From: Apostichopus japonicus
Lineage: Eukaryota; Echinodermata; Holothuroidea; Aspidochirotida; Stichopodidae
Length of the DNA: 60,000 nt
Direction: 5' to 3'
Assembly (NCBI RefSeq): GCF_037975245.1
Contig: NC_092570.1
Coordinates: 19,543,418-19,603,417, forward strand
Shown here: in pieces, positions 57,483 through 60,000 of the stretch
How the letters are laid out: each line of letters begins with the position of its first letter
Numbering within the stretch: position 1 is the stretch's first letter
Position numbers and translations under genes: made by a program
Notes under the pieces: generated by a model
The model's input: the letters and a program-made list of their open reading frames with translations, nothing else
Told to the model about the DNA's origin: nothing
Database searches by the model: none

Positions 57483-60000
57483 GTAAGACTGTTAGCAGAG
57501 GTGAGATGATATGTGAAGATGGTGGAAACCCATTAAACAAAGAGTCATGGTTGGATGCAGCTTCAAGAACAGTGACATCACCAGACATTTAGAAGTTGGA
57601 AAAGGGAGGGGGGGGGGGAAATGGCATTGCAAAATTTGGGGTGGGCACAGATGCAAAGTGGCTGTGGAGGCAACAGTGCAAGGGCTGGGATGGAAAATTG
57701 TGGGCTCCAGAGGCCTGTCATGGTGCCCTGGTGGGGATCAAGGTTTTGAAACCCGCTAAAGTTGTGTGGTTCTCATCATTCCCAGAATTATTATCAGCCT
57801 CAAATCAGTAGAATTTTGGAGGCAATCTTAAGTAAATTACAGTCACTTAGAAGTCAAATAGTTTTTGTGTATCTTCTTGCCTAGGGATCTTTTTTTTTCT
57901 GGTCATGGCAACTTTTGTTTGGGTGGGAGATATCAATCATTTATTGTGGGTAAGTCACTCCCAACCCCCTACCCCTTCTTGGCGACACCACTGTCAGAGG
58001 ATCATAGGTGAACGTTTGGCAGTGTCAAAGCCATAACATATTCTGTAACGTTCATCAATCTGGCAGAAATTTTGCAAACTTAGTACAAAAGCATAAAGGA
58101 TGCTTAATAAGCATATTTGTAATTCAAATTTGGGATTTGATTTTCAATATTTACTAATTTGTTTTTAATCAGAAAGACTTCTGAATTAAACTGAAAGATG
58201 ACAGCGTTTGTTGGTTCTATTAAGTTAATGACATGTCATTGAGAAAGTGGCAATCCAATCCAATCTAATTGTACCTGAATGAGTTGATTTTGCACCATGA
58301 TAAAGACAGCTCAAGCGGTCGACATGTGTTGCTCTGTTCATATACCTACTATTCAGGTATCACCATTGCTCATAAAATGTAATTGTCGCCCCTTTTCAAA
58401 CCTTTGTGCATTTCAATAGCTGTCTATGTACTTCTTCGTTTTACTAACACATGTAATAGCACACATCATTGACAGTTTTATTGAAAAGGGAAATGACAAT
58501 TTATATTGGACCCTTTGAAGGATTGAGTTATGTTAAGTGTATTGTCAACTGTCAGCTCTACCTTGAGTTATACAGCTGAGTAATCAACAGTCAACTGACC
58601 CTAGGGTAGCAGAAACTGTAGGCAAAGTTAATTTCAATGTAAGGTTGGTACAGTTTAACAGGAAGTAGTGAAATCAGTAATACCTACTGTAAATGAGTCA
58701 ATAGTTTACTCACATGGTCAGCAGGTTTGTAGAATTACCCCAACGATGACGGTAATAATGCTTCCTGTCATGCAATTTAGATCACAGCCCCTGCTGCACT
58801 GCTGAATAATTTAAAGTGTGATGTTTACTTTGTCTAGATGTATATTTTAATTTTGACTGTATATGTTCCATATGTGGCGACAATACGATCAAATATGTAT
58901 TACACTTTGAAGTGATGTGCAACCTCACACAAATATTAAGTTAGAAATGTTGGGGGCTTTGCAACATTTTTACAGAGGGCATTGTCATATCATTCCTAAT
59001 GTTCCTTTCTACAGAGGGCATTGTCATATCATTCCTAATGTTCGTTTCTACAGAGGGCATTGTCCTATAATTCCTAATGTTCCTTTCTACAGAGGGCATT
59101 GTCCTATCATTCCTAATGTTCCTTTCTACAGAGGGCATTGTCATATCATTCCTAATGTTCGTTTCTACAGAGGGCATTGTCCTATCATTCCTAATGTTCC
59201 TTTCTACAGAGGGCATTGTCCTATCATTCCTAATGTTCCTTTCTACAGAGGGCATTGTCCTATCATTCCTAATGTTTGTTTCTACAGAGGGCATTGTCAT
59301 ATCATTCCTAATATTCTTTTCTACAGAGGGCATTGTCCTATCATTCCTAATGTTTGTTTCTACGAAGGGCATTGTCATATCATTCCTAATGTTCGTTTCT
59401 ACAGAGGGCATTGTCCTATCATTCCTAATGTTTGTTTCTACAGAGGGCTTTGTCCTATCATTCCTAATGTTTGTTTCTACGAAGGGCATTGTCATATCAT
59501 TCCTAATGTTTGTTTCTACAGAGGGCATTGTCATATCATTCCTAATGTTTGTTTCTACAGAGGGCATTGTCCTATCATTCCTAATGTTTGTTTCTACAGA
59601 GGGCATTGTCATATCATTCCTAATGTTTGTTTCTACAGAGGGCTTTGTCCTATCATTCCTAATGTTTGTTTCTACAGAGGGCATTGTCATATCATTCCTA
59701 ATGTTCGTTTCTACAGAGGGCAGTTTCCTGTCATTCCTAATGTTTGTTTCTACAGAGGGCAGTTTCCTGTCATTCCTAATGTTTGTTTCTACAGAGGGCA
59801 TTGTCTTAAATGTTCGTTTCTATGGAGGGCATTATCCTGTCATTCCTAATGTTTGTTTCTACAGAGGGCATTGTCTTAATATCATTCACAATGTTTGTTT
59901 CTACTGAGGGCATTTTCCTATCATTCCTAATGTCCGTGATCTATGCCGTTCACAGATCTCTGAATCAAAGTAAACAATCTCGTGAATGCGCCCACAAGTA
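57483..60000 (+). other. Intron of the class C GPCR gene to the window end
   Basis: After the donor at 57483 no further flytrap exon is seen. It contains a G run near 57608, a poly(T) run near 57890 and the 39-bp array at 58965-59935. The next exon should lie beyond the window. Confidence 0.65.
58965..59935 (+). repeat. 39-bp minisatellite, about 25 copies, each with a splice-acceptor-like core
   Basis: The unit is close to tttgtttctacagagggcat tgtcctatcattcctaatg. Variants alternate tcc/tca in the tatcatt part and g/c/t in the gtttcta part. Late units near 59800-59900 are shortened. The period is exactly 13 codons, so three frames stay open for 280-310 codons; these are repeat artefacts. 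Each copy contains CCTAATG, a pyrimidine stretch and CTACAG. Confidence 0.93.

Noticed and set aside
58917-59907. Open frames of 276-310 codons on both strands through the 39-bp array
   Set aside because: The 39-base period equals 13 codons, so frames without a stop in one unit stay open throughout. No splice context or non-repeat protein sequence supports them.

Overview
This is eukaryotic nuclear DNA: AT-rich, with short exons separated by long introns carrying standard GT...AG borders, SINE-type retroelements, hAT-like miniature transposons and many minisatellites. The protein content is animal (ATG3, a strawberry-notch/FORGETTER1-type helicase-like protein, a class C GPCR). Clusters of TAGGCCTA-like strings and the compact intron style suggest a marine invertebrate deuterostome, perhaps an echinoderm. 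The species assignment is inference only.

Layout, all three genes on the + strand. (1) 1-6790: the 3' part of ATG3, the E2-like enzyme that transfers LC3/GABARAP-type proteins to phosphatidylethanolamine; its 5' exons lie upstream of the window. Its last intron has textbook U12-type (minor spliceosome) signals. (2) About 9.9-33.1 kb: a complete 29-coding-exon gene whose exons join in frame to a 1350-residue SBNO/FGT1-family protein. It has Walker A, DECH, SATG and GRSHRSNQ motifs, and a long last exon adding two PIP-box-like motifs, a SUMO-interaction-like motif, basic nuclear-localisation clusters and a C-terminal UBZ4-type Cys2-His-Cys finger. (3) 36.7 kb to beyond the window end: the 5' part of a class C GPCR (mGlu/CaSR-like Venus flytrap) with a signal peptide and an unusual roughly 95-residue propeptide-like segment ending in RRKR.

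Between and inside the genes are at least six tandem arrays (141-144 bp at 0.36-1.08 kb; 43 bp at 16.8-17.55 kb; about 89 bp at 25.1-25.65 kb; 31 bp at 34.4-35.1 kb; about 84 bp inside a hAT-like element at 43.7-44.0 kb; 39 bp at 58.97-59.93 kb), several tRNA-derived SINEs, a hAT-like element with a perfect 8-bp target duplication into which a second hAT-like element has inserted, a TA microsatellite and many poly(G)/poly(C) tracts.

The strongest candidate for something undescribed is the fusion of an FGT1-type helicase-like core to a PIP/SIM/UBZ4 tail, which would link a chromatin-remodelling family to PCNA/ubiquitin/SUMO signalling at replication forks. The second is the 43-bp array, whose repeat unit is a copy of the gene's own 3' splice site, giving about 17 tandem decoy acceptors before the DECH exon. 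No alignment or search was run; family comparisons are from memory.
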